DNA from: Nitrosomonas eutropha
GTDB lineage: Bacteria; Pseudomonadota; Gammaproteobacteria; Burkholderiales; Nitrosomonadaceae
Assembly (NCBI RefSeq): GCF_900116685.1
Contig: NZ_FPBL01000005.1
Location: 62,001-126,000, forward strand
Length of the DNA: 64,000 nucleotides
Direction: 5' to 3'
This document shows, piece by piece, positions 22,328 through 31,600 of this stretch; the first letter of the stretch is position 1, and every line of letters begins with the position of its first letter. A program made the position numbers and the translations under genes. The notes under the pieces are model-generated. The model was not told the DNA's origin. It saw nothing but the letters and a program-made list of their open reading frames with translations, and made no database searches.

Positions 22328-24676
22328 TCAATGAGTGATATTCTTTACTCCTTCTTTGATCAGGAATAATACCTGCCTGGCGAAGACTTTACTTCCTGCT
22401 TTACCGAATATCTGTTGTACTACACCGCTGACAGGTGCTTTGATTGTGAATTCCATTTTCATTGATTCCAATACAGCCAGGTCATCCCCCGCACTCACGT
22501 GCCGTCCTTCGCTCACCAGCAATTTCCACACAATCCCGGTTAAGTGTGTGTTGACTGCACAGGTTCCTGCAGGGACAGCGATATTATCAGGCACCAAGTT
22601 GTTTTCCGGAGTTTCACTGGTCGTGTAATTTTCCTGACCTTCCGCTTTCCAGCGCTCACGCTCGGCTATGTAGGCAGCTTTCTGCTTTATTTTGAAGGCA
22701 TCAATCGATGTGGCATGTTCTTTCAGGAAGTTGTTGTATTGCTTTAGATTGAAACGATCTTCTTCAATGCGCAGGCTAAATCTTCCATTCGGAAAATCTC
22801 TGCGCATTTCGGCCAGCTCTGCCTCTGTCACGGGGTAGAAGCGCACCTGATCAAAGAAACGCAGCAGCCAGGGTTTGCCCTCTTTAAAATCTTTTGTCTG
22901 AACATGGCTGTTCCACATCTGTACCGTACGGCCAACCAATTGATAACCACCCGGACTTTCCATGCCATAGACACACATGTAAGCGCCGCCAATCCCTACT
23001 GCATTCTCTGGCGTCCAGGTACGTGCCGGGTTGTATTTAGTGGTGACCAGGCGATGTCTCGGATCGACAGGCGTGCCTAGTGGCGCACCCAGATAGACAT
23101 CCCCCAGTCCCATCACCAGATAGCTGGCATCAAAAACAATACGTTTGACGTCATCAATACTGTCCAATCCATTGATTCGTCGTATAAATTCTATATTATC
23201 CGGATTCCATGGTGCATCCTTACGCACAGATTGCATGTATTTCTTCATCGCCAGCTGAACGGATGAATCGTTCCAGGAGAGCGGCAGATGCACGATTCGT
23301 GTTGCTACTTCCATATTCTCAACGGAAGGCAGTTTTTTCTCTGCGAAAATCAGTGTATCCAGCAATCTGCTGCGTGGCAATATCCTGGAATCAAAGCGGA
23401 TATGCAGTGAGCGGATACCGGGGGTTAAATCCACGATTCCCGGCAGGTCACCGCCCTCCACAGCCTGCTGTAACCATTCCATGAGCGCATGAATACGAAA
23501 ACGCAGGTTGAAATCAAGCGTCATTGAGCCATATTCTACCAGCAGATTTTTGTCTCCCCCCTGCCGGTACACAACCTGCACTTGCTCGCCACTTTCAGGA
23601 ATAGTGTGCAAAATCGGAGTATCAACTGCTATTGTTGTTTTTGTTTTGACCAATACCGGAGGCATTTCAACCGGGCGTAACTCGCTGATAAGGTTGTCTT
23701 GTGCCATTTCCAGTGCTGTTGCCTCATCCGCTGAAATACGATGGAAGGTAATGTAATCACCGGGTCGGAGCTGTCCCATTTTCCACTGCTCAGCATATGC
23801 AACCGTTACCAGACAGACAAACCCCCCCAGGCTGGGACCATCCGGTCCAAGGATAACCGGCAGATCTCCGGTAAAATCCACCGCGCCAATTGAATAGGGA
23901 ACATCGTGCACATTGGAGGGATGCAGTCCAGCCTCTCCACCATCTGTCCTTGCCCATTCTGGTTTCGGGCCAATCAGGCGCACGCCGGTACGATCGGAGT
24001 TATGATGTACCACCCATTCAGCAGTAAAGAAACCCGTGACGCTTTTTTCTGTAAAGAAATCTGGCGCGCCATGCGGGCCATACAGCACTGCGATTTTCCA
24101 GTGGTGGGTATATTGCGGTACAGCTGCTTGCGGCAGTTCATGCGGAACATACTCTGCATGGGGGTCTGCTGCGATATTCAACATATCGCCTGCCTGCAGG
24201 ATACGACCCTCATGTCCGCCAAACTGGCCCAGCATGAAGGTGGATTTACTGCCGAGATAATCCGGGACGTCAATGCCACCCCGTATTGCCAGGTAAACCC
24301 GACTGCCCTGATCCAGCACATCACCAAAAACGAGTAATGTCCCTGCTTCTACCTCGTGCGATTTCCATTGCGCTAATGGCTTTCCGTTCAATGTTACTTC
24401 GACGGGTGCGCCCGTCACTGCGATAACACTGTCGCAATGAATGCGCAGAGTCGGCCCCGCAAAAGTGATTTCAATAGCAGCCTGTCCTTCTTCATTTCCC
24501 ACCAGGCGATTAGCGAGCCTGAATGCCAGACTATCCATCGGCCCGGAAGGTGGTACACCGATATTCCAGTAACCTCGCCTTCCGGGATAGTCCTGTATCG
24601 TGGTTTGTATTCCCGGTGTGACTACTTCAATAACAGGTTTGGCTGCTTTACTCGTACTTAACGTTTTATCGGACAT
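22328..24676 (-). CDS. Guanidine/urea carboxylase paralogue lacking the biotin carboxylase domain
   Basis: From ATG 24676 (preceded by GGAG) the product has 782 residues: the carboxyltransferase AHS2/KipA-like domain (about 20-330; GIQTTIQDYPGRRGYWNIGVPPSGPMDSL), the AHS1/KipI-like domain (about 365-625), and a C-terminal biotinyl domain with the acceptor Lys (about 740) in ESMKME. It aligns end to end with residues of about 450-1206 of the full-length carboxylase at 28671-32291, but has no ATP-grasp biotin carboxylase region. Similarity is high yet clearly diverged, so the duplication is not recent. It is the last gene of the permease-DUF1989-DUF1989 operon, the place where a full carboxylase is usually found. 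It may borrow carboxylated biotin chemistry from the other protein. Confidence 0.88.
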   Translation of the reverse strand: MSDKTLSTSKAAKPVIEVVTPGIQTTIQDYPGRRGYWNIGVPPSGPMDSLAFRLANRLVGNEEGQAAIEITFAGPTLRIHCDSVIAVTGAPVEVTLNGKPLAQWKSHEVEAGTLLVFGDVLDQGSRVYLAIRGGIDVPDYLGSKSTFMLGQFGGHEGRILQAGDMLNIAADPHAEYVPHELPQAAVPQYTHHWKIAVLYGPHGAPDFFTEKSVTGFFTAEWVVHHNSDRTGVRLIGPKPEWARTDGGEAGLHPSNVHDVPYSIGAVDFTGDLPVILGPDGPSLGGFVCLVTVAYAEQWKMGQLRPGDYITFHRISADEATALEMAQDNLISELRPVEMPPVLVKTKTTIAVDTPILHTIPESGEQVQVVYRQGGDKNLLVEYGSMTLDFNLRFRIHALMEWLQQAVEGGDLPGIVDLTPGIRSLHIRFDSRILPRSRLLDTLIFAEKKLPSVENMEVATRIVHLPLSWNDSSVQLAMKKYMQSVRKDAPWNPDNIEFIRRINGLDSIDDVKRIVFDASYLVMGLGDVYLGAPLGTPVDPRHRLVTTKYNPARTWTPENAVGIGGAYMCVYGMESPGGYQLVGRTVQMWNSHVQTKDFKEGKPWLLRFFDQVRFYPVTEAELAEMRRDFPNGRFSLRIEEDRFNLKQYNNFLKEHATSIDAFKIKQKAAYIAERERWKAEGQENYTTSETPENNLVPDNIAVPAGTCAVNTHLTGIVWKLLVSEGRHVSAGDDLAVLESMKMEFTIKAPVSGVVQQIFGKAGSKVFARQVLFLIKEGVKNITH

Positions 24677-24728
24677 TCTGTTCTCCATGCTCGGTAATGT
24701 CTGGTTCAAGGGCAAGGTTCAGCTGTTG

Positions 24729-25394
24729 TTACATTCTTGGCCAGATCAGCAGACGGATAGGGGTGGGGTTGTAGGCATTACACGGATTATTTAGCTGCGG
24801 GCAATTTGAAATCAATACCACCACATCCATTTCGGCGCGCATTTCCACATATTTTCCAGGTGCTGATACGCCATCGGCAAACTCCAGATTACCTTCTTCA
24901 GTCACTGGAACATTCATAAAGAAATTGATGTTGGCGGGGATATCGCGTTTGCTCATACCGAGTCGTTCACACACCGGATCATGCGCCAGGGCGTGCAGAA
25001 AACTATCCCGACAGCTGTGCATTGGGTATTTATCCGGCGCATAGCGAGTGGTATTGCTTTCAGCCGCGCAGGCGCCGCCCACCGTATCATGTCGTCCACA
25101 GGTATCCGCTGTAATGGTGAGCATGACATTACCAAAATTGGAATATAGCTTGCTGCCGGTTGTCAGGTACAGACTATGTTGCCGGCGTATGGTATCGGAT
25201 GCACTGTAACGTTCCATTGCATCCTGTGCGTTGTAAAAAAGCGTATCGACCGCCTGATTGCCTTCAAGATCAACGATGCGGAATGTTTGCCCTTTTTTTA
25301 TTTCCTTGACCCACGGCTCGCCTGCAGCACAGATTTCGTTGACGACTGCAAGATCGGGATTCAATGTGCTTTTAACCAGGTTTTCTGTGCTCAT
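24729..25394 (-). CDS. DUF1989 protein, urea carboxylase-associated type 2; likely carboxyguanidine deiminase subunit
   Basis: The 221-residue protein is of the DUF1989 family, named urea carboxylase-associated protein 2. The DUF1989 pair encoded beside guanidine carboxylases has been shown to form carboxyguanidine deiminase (CgdAB), which releases ammonia and leaves allophanate. Likely metal and active-site residues are conserved: [18 protein letters not shown] and the C-terminal [21 protein letters not shown]. Its start overlaps the stop of the partner gene by 4 bases, indicating coupled synthesis of two subunits. Which of the two is CgdA and which CgdB I cannot tell from memory. Confidence 0.85.
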   Translation of the reverse strand: MSTENLVKSTLNPDLAVVNEICAAGEPWVKEIKKGQTFRIVDLEGNQAVDTLFYNAQDAMERYSASDTIRRQHSLYLTTGSKLYSNFGNVMLTITADTCGRHDTVGGACAAESNTTRYAPDKYPMHSCRDSFLHALAHDPVCERLGMSKRDIPANINFFMNVPVTEEGNLEFADGVSAPGKYVEMRAEMDVVVLISNCPQLNNPCNAYNPTPIRLLIWPRM

Positions 25395-26119
25395 TTTTCA
25401 CCTCCATAAGCATAAAGACGTCGAGTGTTTTCCAGTGCGCGTGCATTCTCCGCAATGTGGGTGCATGCATTTTCTGCGGCGGATGGCGATGGGAATACTG
25501 CCAGATCAATCGCGCCAGGGTGATAGGTTTCTGCCGGATCAAGCGGATGCGGGGCTGCAGATAACACGACCAGTGTGTCCATTACAAAGACCAGATCCAC
25601 ATAGTCTCTTGCTTTGCTGTGATTGACATGAAATTGCAATTCTCCAGACGGGCCGGCAGTTACCTTGCTGAAAAAGTTGATGTTGGGTACTACGTCACGC
25701 CTGCCCAGCCCCCACTTTCCCAGCTCAACCAGCATGCCGTCAAGTCCGCTGCGATACATGTCGTTACGCAGTTCCTGATATCGGCCAAGGCCGAATTTCT
25801 GGTGTATCAGCTCAGCATCACTCAGACCGCAGACTGTATCATTCCAGCCTGCAGTATCTTCAGTGATGCAACAAAAAACCCGTCCCATATCGGAATGGCA
25901 GGCATGGCCTTTGGTTAAGTGGAATGTATGCTGTGTTTTAAGCGTATCTGCCATGTTGTAACGCTCCAGTTTTTCTTCCAGGTTGTAAAACAGAACAGCG
26001 GCATTGGCACCTCCTGCCGCGTCTGTCAAGCGCAACGTGGTTCCTCGACGTACAATTCCCGACCAGTGACACCCGCCGGGAATATGTGTTTCCCAAAGAT
26101 ACTGAGTAATCTGATTCAT
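25391..26119 (-). CDS. DUF1989 protein, urea carboxylase-associated type 1; likely carboxyguanidine deiminase subunit
   Basis: The 242-residue protein is the type 1 partner of the gene immediately downstream. It has the same fold signature ([75 protein letters not shown]). Compared with the type 2 partner it lacks the Cys-rich C-terminal CPQ...PCN stretch (here [20 protein letters not shown]), so the two subunits probably differ in metal binding. It sits 14 bases after the permease gene and overlaps the partner by 4 bases. Confidence 0.85.
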   Translation of the reverse strand: MNQITQYLWETHIPGGCHWSGIVRRGTTLRLTDAAGGANAAVLFYNLEEKLERYNMADTLKTQHTFHLTKGHACHSDMGRVFCCITEDTAGWNDTVCGLSDAELIHQKFGLGRYQELRNDMYRSGLDGMLVELGKWGLGRRDVVPNINFFSKVTAGPSGELQFHVNHSKARDYVDLVFVMDTLVVLSAAPHPLDPAETYHPGAIDLAVFPSPSAAENACTHIAENARALENTRRLYAYGGEK

Positions 26120-26133
26120 ACCTTCACTCCTCG

Positions 26134-27672
26134 TTACAGTGTATTTCTGTCAACCTGCTTCCGGATACCACCCGGAGCAGTAATGCCCAAAACCTTTTTT
26201 ATCGCGCGCTTATACCCCGTTTGCACATGCAACGTTGTCAGAATCAACAGGGTACCCAGCACGAGTGGCACCGCCCAGAGCTGCCACCAGCTTGCCCCCG
26301 GAGCGGCTATATAATCGCGTGGCCAGCCGATGTTGATCAGCTCGAATAACGCCCAGATAAAAGCCACGACATTGATCGCCAGCCCCCATCTTCCCAGCCG
26401 AAGTGCGCCCAGTGCGGGATTCCATCGGCCAGTGAGCCGCGCATACAAACCCACCCCCGTTGTCATAGAAAACATGGCGTACAGCCCTCCTGTCCCGAAA
26501 GCAATAATGGTTGCTACAGCACCATCATTTAGTCCAAAGAGCAGACCGAGCCCGGCCATCAGTACGGTTCCGGCGATTGCATTGCGAGGCAGTTGTGTTT
26601 TTCTTGTGACACGCGAAAAAAAAGCAGGCAGATTACCTTCACGCGCCATCGAGAAAACAATGCGTGAGGCGTAATTAACTACTGATGATCCGCAGGAAAG
26701 AAAGGCCATCATCACAATCACCAGAAACGGCTTGGCAGCCCAGGCTCCGATTGTGCTGGCAATAATTGGTGAGATGGGGTCGGAAGTAGCACTGGCCTCA
26801 ATCAGCGTAGCGTGATTAACCGACAACATCAGTGCAGAAGAATTGAAAAGTACCACACTCCCCACCGCTAGCAAGGACAGAAAGATGGCGCGTGGAATAA
26901 CTCTCTCAGGATTATGCGCTTCTTCAGCAATAGTGGAGCAGGAATCAAATCCGATAAATGCCCAGCCCGCAATGGCCAGTGCCGCCAGGAAAGCAGTCAT
27001 GCTGGTGGGTGCAAGCCCCGTTCCCAAATGCTGGAACAATTCGGAAATGGGGTTGATACGGAAGAAGAAAAACAGGATTAGTGCTACACATATCGAGCCC
27101 AGTACTTCAGCACTGACGCCGAGTAAGTTGATTATCTTGTAAATTCGCTGATTAACAATATTAACCAGCGTGCAAATCAACAGGAACACACCACCCCAGA
27201 TAACTGCTGAAGTACCTTGTGTATCTCCACCCATGACTACCGCAGAAAGCCACATCCCTCCTGTATAGGCAGTCGTGGTCAGCATGGCAATCACCGAACT
27301 GACATAAATGATTCCAGCATATTGGCCTGTCTTTGGACCTATCAAATGCCTGGACCATTTGTAGGCACCACCGGCGATGGGAAACTGTGATGAAAGCTCG
27401 GCATAGACAGTTGCTACCGTAAGCTGCATGAATAGACTCAGGATAAGTGCGGCAATCCATCCTCCGCCTGTTACCAGATTCTCTACACCAAAAATAGCGT
27501 ATAACCCTACTACCGGCGATACGACCGAGAACCCCAGTGTGCAACAGTTCCAGACACTCATGCAGCGACGAAGCTGTCCTGTTTCGTGGGTGTTTCCGTA
27601 TTCTGTTTCAGTTCCGTCAGCCGACCTGCTATCTGCCGCAGAAAATAAGTTGTTCTCTTTTACTGCTGTCAT
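26134..27672 (-). CDS. APC-superfamily permease, probable guanidine/urea-carboxylase-linked transporter
   Basis: The 512-residue protein has about 12 hydrophobic segments and APC-family landmarks: GFSVVSPVVGLYAIFGVENLVTGGG in the first helix, AELSSQFPIAGGAYKWSRHLIGPK between helices 2 and 3, and GWAFIGFDSCSTIAEEAHNPERVIPRAIF in the middle. Permeases of this type accompany urea carboxylase-associated genes and riboswitch-controlled guanidine genes, so uptake of guanidine is likely, though direction and substrate are inferred. I used ATG 27672 (preceded by AGAGAAG) rather than an upstream TTG. It is the first gene of the operon, 269 bases after the guanidine-I riboswitch. Confidence 0.85.
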   Translation of the reverse strand: MTAVKENNLFSAADSRSADGTETEYGNTHETGQLRRCMSVWNCCTLGFSVVSPVVGLYAIFGVENLVTGGGWIAALILSLFMQLTVATVYAELSSQFPIAGGAYKWSRHLIGPKTGQYAGIIYVSSVIAMLTTTAYTGGMWLSAVVMGGDTQGTSAVIWGGVFLLICTLVNIVNQRIYKIINLLGVSAEVLGSICVALILFFFFRINPISELFQHLGTGLAPTSMTAFLAALAIAGWAFIGFDSCSTIAEEAHNPERVIPRAIFLSLLAVGSVVLFNSSALMLSVNHATLIEASATSDPISPIIASTIGAWAAKPFLVIVMMAFLSCGSSVVNYASRIVFSMAREGNLPAFFSRVTRKTQLPRNAIAGTVLMAGLGLLFGLNDGAVATIIAFGTGGLYAMFSMTTGVGLYARLTGRWNPALGALRLGRWGLAINVVAFIWALFELINIGWPRDYIAAPGASWWQLWAVPLVLGTLLILTTLHVQTGYKRAIKKVLGITAPGGIRKQVDRNTL

Positions 27673-27917
27673 ATAGTTCTTCTCTTGAAGGTTAAGGGCA
27701 TTATGTGCTACTGGAGACAACAAAATTTACTGCCGGGAAATTAATTGCAGCTGCGGAAGCCCGCAACCTGGGAGTATCTGAACAGGGAAAACTGATATGC
27801 AATCGCACGCAAACCGCCCAATAATATAGTCAGCGGTTAATGCAAAAGGATAAATGAATGAAGGATTTGAATATTGAACAGTAGTACGTGAGTGCGATAA
27901 CTTTTCCATTGTAGGTT

Positions 27918-27949
27918 CCGGGAGTTAATGTAAGAACATAACCTCCCGG
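27918..27949 (-). promoter_or_regulatory. Hairpin overlapping the 3' end of the minus-strand riboswitch
   Basis: The aptamer's final CCGGGAG (27943-27949) can pair with CTCCCGG (27918-27924) and the arms continue with GTTATGT/ACATTAAC. Forming it would unfold the aptamer, so it is a candidate expression platform (ligand-free state). No T-run follows, so it is not a simple terminator. Confidence 0.5.
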
Positions 27950-28031
27950 GCTTTTATCCCTCCGTGGAACCCTCTTGAAAGGGCCCGAAACCCTCGGACC
28001 AGTCACTTTCCTTGGAAAGCCGGAACCCTAG
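27941..28031 (-). promoter_or_regulatory. Guanidine-I (ykkC) riboswitch controlling the permease operon
   Basis: Read on the minus strand the conserved blocks appear in order: CTAGGGTTCCGG (28031 downward), ACTGGTCCGAGGG, then CACGGAGGGATAAAAGCCC and GGGAGG. These are the hallmark sequences of the ykkC class I guanidine aptamer, an ON switch that turns genes on when guanidine binds. It lies upstream of the permease, the two DUF1989 genes and the short carboxylase. Confidence 0.93.
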
Positions 28032-28350
28032 TTTCGTAAAGTAGCTGTACCTCTGATTACTTTACTTGCTGTGAGAGAATCCGGATTAGATTCAGTCACT
28101 ACACGCAAAAATATAGTTTCATTATATACATCAAAATTTTTGAAATACAAGAAGAATATTGTGTGTTTTAGTAGAGATAATTAGGTGATTCATCACACAT
28201 AGCCTCAGTTTATTGATATTTCAAAGAAATTAAGAGAAATATTGTGATTTCAGGAAAGATTCGCTACTCTTGACGTTGCATTTTTATTTCAACGAGTGGA
28301 GCAAAGTTGCTGCTATGAATTTTGTACTGGCTGGTTGAAATTATTTTGGG
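28032..28350. other. AT-rich divergent promoter region between the two riboswitches
   Basis: This 319-base stretch must contain both promoters that drive the divergent riboswitch-controlled transcripts. It is markedly AT-rich. No gene is visible, and I could not pick a -35/-10 pair with good spacing on either strand. Confidence 0.4.
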
Positions 28351-28442
28351 CTAGGGTTCCGGCTTTCCAAGGGAAGTGACTGGTCCGGGAGCCCGAGGCT
28401 TCTCCACAACGAAGCGCCACGGAGGGACAAAAGCCCGGGAGA
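28351..28442 (+). promoter_or_regulatory. Guanidine-I (ykkC) riboswitch controlling the full-length carboxylase
   Basis: The plus strand reads CTAGGGTTCCGG, ACTGGTCCGGGAG, CACGGAGGGACAAAAGCCC and GGGAGA in order, matching the class I guanidine aptamer with a different middle helix from the minus-strand copy. Directly downstream a perfect 7-bp hairpin ATAATGC/GCATTAT (28447-28463) could belong to the expression platform. The carboxylase start is 229 bases after the aptamer. Confidence 0.93.
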
Positions 28443-28670
28443 TTACATAATGCCGTGCATTATTGGTTTCGGTTATTTTCCGATTATCTGGAGATTTGTT
28501 ATATGTATCACCTGCTTTTTTTACCTTTCTTTTCAATAACTCGCCCATTTACCTGATGATCAGGCATTTTTAGATTACCTTGATAGCACCAGTATTTATT
28601 TTGTTGACATAGTCAGCATGTGCCGTGATATGGCTTGTTTAATCATGTGGAGCCTACAGTAGGAGAACCT

Positions 28671-31600
28671 GTGTTTACAAAAATTCTGATTGCCAATCGT
28701 GGCGCTATCGCCTGTCGTGTTATTCGTACCTTGCGCCGTATGAAAATCGGCAGCGTGGCTGTTTTTACGAAAGCCGATGCGTTGTCGCGACACGTGCTGG
28801 ATGCCGATGAAAGTATTTGTATTGGTGAAGGACTGGCCAGTGAAAGTTATCTGCGCACCGACAAAATACTGGATGCTGCACACCAGACAGGCGCCCAGGC
28901 GATCCATCCAGGGTACGGATTTCTGAGCGAAAACGCTCAGTTTGCCGAGCAATGTTCGGCACAAGGAATTTGTTTTCTGGGCCCCACACCCGAGCAGATG
29001 CGTACGTTTGGCCTGAAGCATACTGCCCGTATGCTGGCACAGCAGTTTAATGTGCCGATGCTGCCGGGTACCGGATTGCTGGAGAATATCGAAGCAGCCT
29101 GCCAGGAAGCACAGCAGATTGGCTACCCAGTCATGCTAAAGAGTACGGCAGGGGGGGGCGGGATTGGTATGCGCTTGTGCCGCAACCAACAGGAACTGAT
29201 TAACACCTACGAATCCGTCAAGAATCTGGCACAAAGCAACTTTAGCAATGCCGGTTTGTTTCTGGAAAAATATATTGATCAGGCCCGTCATATTGAAGTG
29301 CAGATTTTCGGTGATGGCCAGGGGAAAGTAATTGCGTTGGGAGAGCGTGATTGCTCCATGCAGCGGCGCAATCAGAAGGTAATCGAAGAAACACCTGCGC
29401 CAGGTCTGTCGCCAGCAACTCGCACAGCACTGCAGGAAACAGCTATGCGCCTGGGTGAATCGGTTCAATACCAGTCCGCTGGCACAGTGGAGTATGTTTA
29501 CGATGCCGTCGCCGACCAGTTTTATTTCCTGGAGGTTAATACCCGGCTACAGGTGGAACATGGTGTGACCGAGATGGTGACCGGTATTGATCTGGTTGAA
29601 TGGATGATTCTGCTTGGCGCTAATGCATTACCGCCGCTGGAATCATTTGACATTCGACCACAAGGGATTTCCATGCAGGCGCGTGTATACGCGGAAAACC
29701 CGGCGAAAGATTTCCAGCCATCCAGTGGTTTGTTGAGTGCAGTTGAATTTCCGGAATCTGCACGAGTTGAAACCTGGGTGGATGCAGGCTGTGAAGTACC
29801 GGCCTTTTATGATCCAATGCTGGCCAAAATCATCGTGCATGCCGCAGATCGTGATCAGGCCATTAATCGTTTGGTCGCTGCACTGGATAAAACTATCCTC
29901 TATGGTATTGAAACTAATCTGGATTACCTCAGACAGGTGTTATCCGGAACAGTATTTCGCAGTGGACAAGTCAGCACGCAATACCTTGCCGGGTTTCGCT
30001 ACCAGCCGCATTCCCTGGATGTGCTGAACGCCGGTGTACAAACGACGGTACAGGATTATCCTGGCAGAACTGGTTATTGGAACGTAGGTGTACCGCCCTC
30101 CGGGCCGATGGACAGCCTAGCTTTTCGTTTGGCTAATCGGCTGGTCGGCAATCCGGATAGTGCTGCAGGACTGGAAATTACTCTGTCTGGACCCACACTG
30201 CGCTTCAACTGTAACAGTCTCATTACAGTATGCGGTGCGCCGATCGATGTCTGGCTGAATAGTGAGCCGCTGCAGTTGTGGCAATCCCATTTTATTCAAG
30301 CAGGTTCATTGCTGCGGTTTGGCAAAATCCGCCAATCTGGTAGCCGCTCCTATCTGGCTGTTCAAAGAGGAATTCAGGTACCGGATTACCTGGGCAGCAA
30401 GTCCACCTTTACGTTGGGACAGTTCGGCGGGCATGCCGGACGTGCGCTGCGGGCCGGAGATGTGTTGCATATCCTGCCCGCAGAAGAAACTGTACCCAGT
30501 GTGCTGCCGTCCAAGTGCATTCCGCGTTACACCGATCATTGGGAAATTGGCGTGCTGTACGGCCCGCATGGCGCACCGGATTTCTTTACTGAAGCAGACA
30601 TTGATATATTTTTTGCGACGGACTGGAAGGTACATCACAATTCCAGCCGTACCGGCGTGCGCCTGATTGGCCCCAAACCACAATGGGCGCGCAAGGACGG
30701 AGGGGAAGCTGGGCTGCATCCATCGAATATCCATGACAATGCCTACGCGATCGGCACGATTGATTTTACTGGCGATATGCCTATCATTCTCGGCCCGGAT
30801 GGCCCCAGTCTGGGTGGATTTGTCTGCCCAGCTGTGATCGTACAGGCAGAATTATGGAAAATTGGCCAACTTAATCCGGGCGACAGTGTACGTTTTTACC
30901 CGCTGACAGCGGAACATGCACTACTGCTGGAAAAACAGCAAGACAGCATGATTCAGGAACCGGATACTTTCACACTTGCAGCGTCTGATGCGCCTGTGCA
31001 CACGGTTAATCGGGGCGATCCTGTATTACACCGGATTTCTGCAAGTCACGAGCAGGTACAAGTAGTGTACCGACAGTCCGGAGACAAATATCTGCTGATT
31101 GAATATGGCGAACCGGTACTTGATATTGCATTGCATCTCCGCGCACATGCTCTGATGACCTGGCTGCAACAACATATCGATCAAGGGAATTTGTCCGGAA
31201 TTCTTGATATTACGCCTGGCATTCGCTCTTTACAGATCCATTTTGATTCACGACTGCTGGCACGTGATCAGCTCCTGGAGAGACTCATTGCTGCCGAGCA
31301 GAATTTGCCGGCCATTGATAATATAGAAATCCCCTCGCGTATCGTGCATCTGCCGCTTTCCTGGGATGATGCTGCCACACGGCTTGCAATTGAGAAATAT
31401 ATGCAATCCGTCCGGCAAGATGCTCCCTGGTGTCCAAGTAATATTGAATTTATCCGGCGTATCAACGGGTTGGACAGTATTGATGAGGTCAAACGTATTG
31501 TTTTTGATGCCAGCTATCTGGTTCTGGGGCTGGGAGATGTTTACCTGGGTGCGCCAGTTGCTACACCAGTTGATCCACGCCATCGGCTCGTCACCACCAA

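Noticed and set aside
29151-29158. Run of eight G in the full-length carboxylase as a contingency tract
   Set aside because: It encodes the invariant glycine loop of the ATP-grasp domain, so codon choice explains it; the tract is short and the frame intact.
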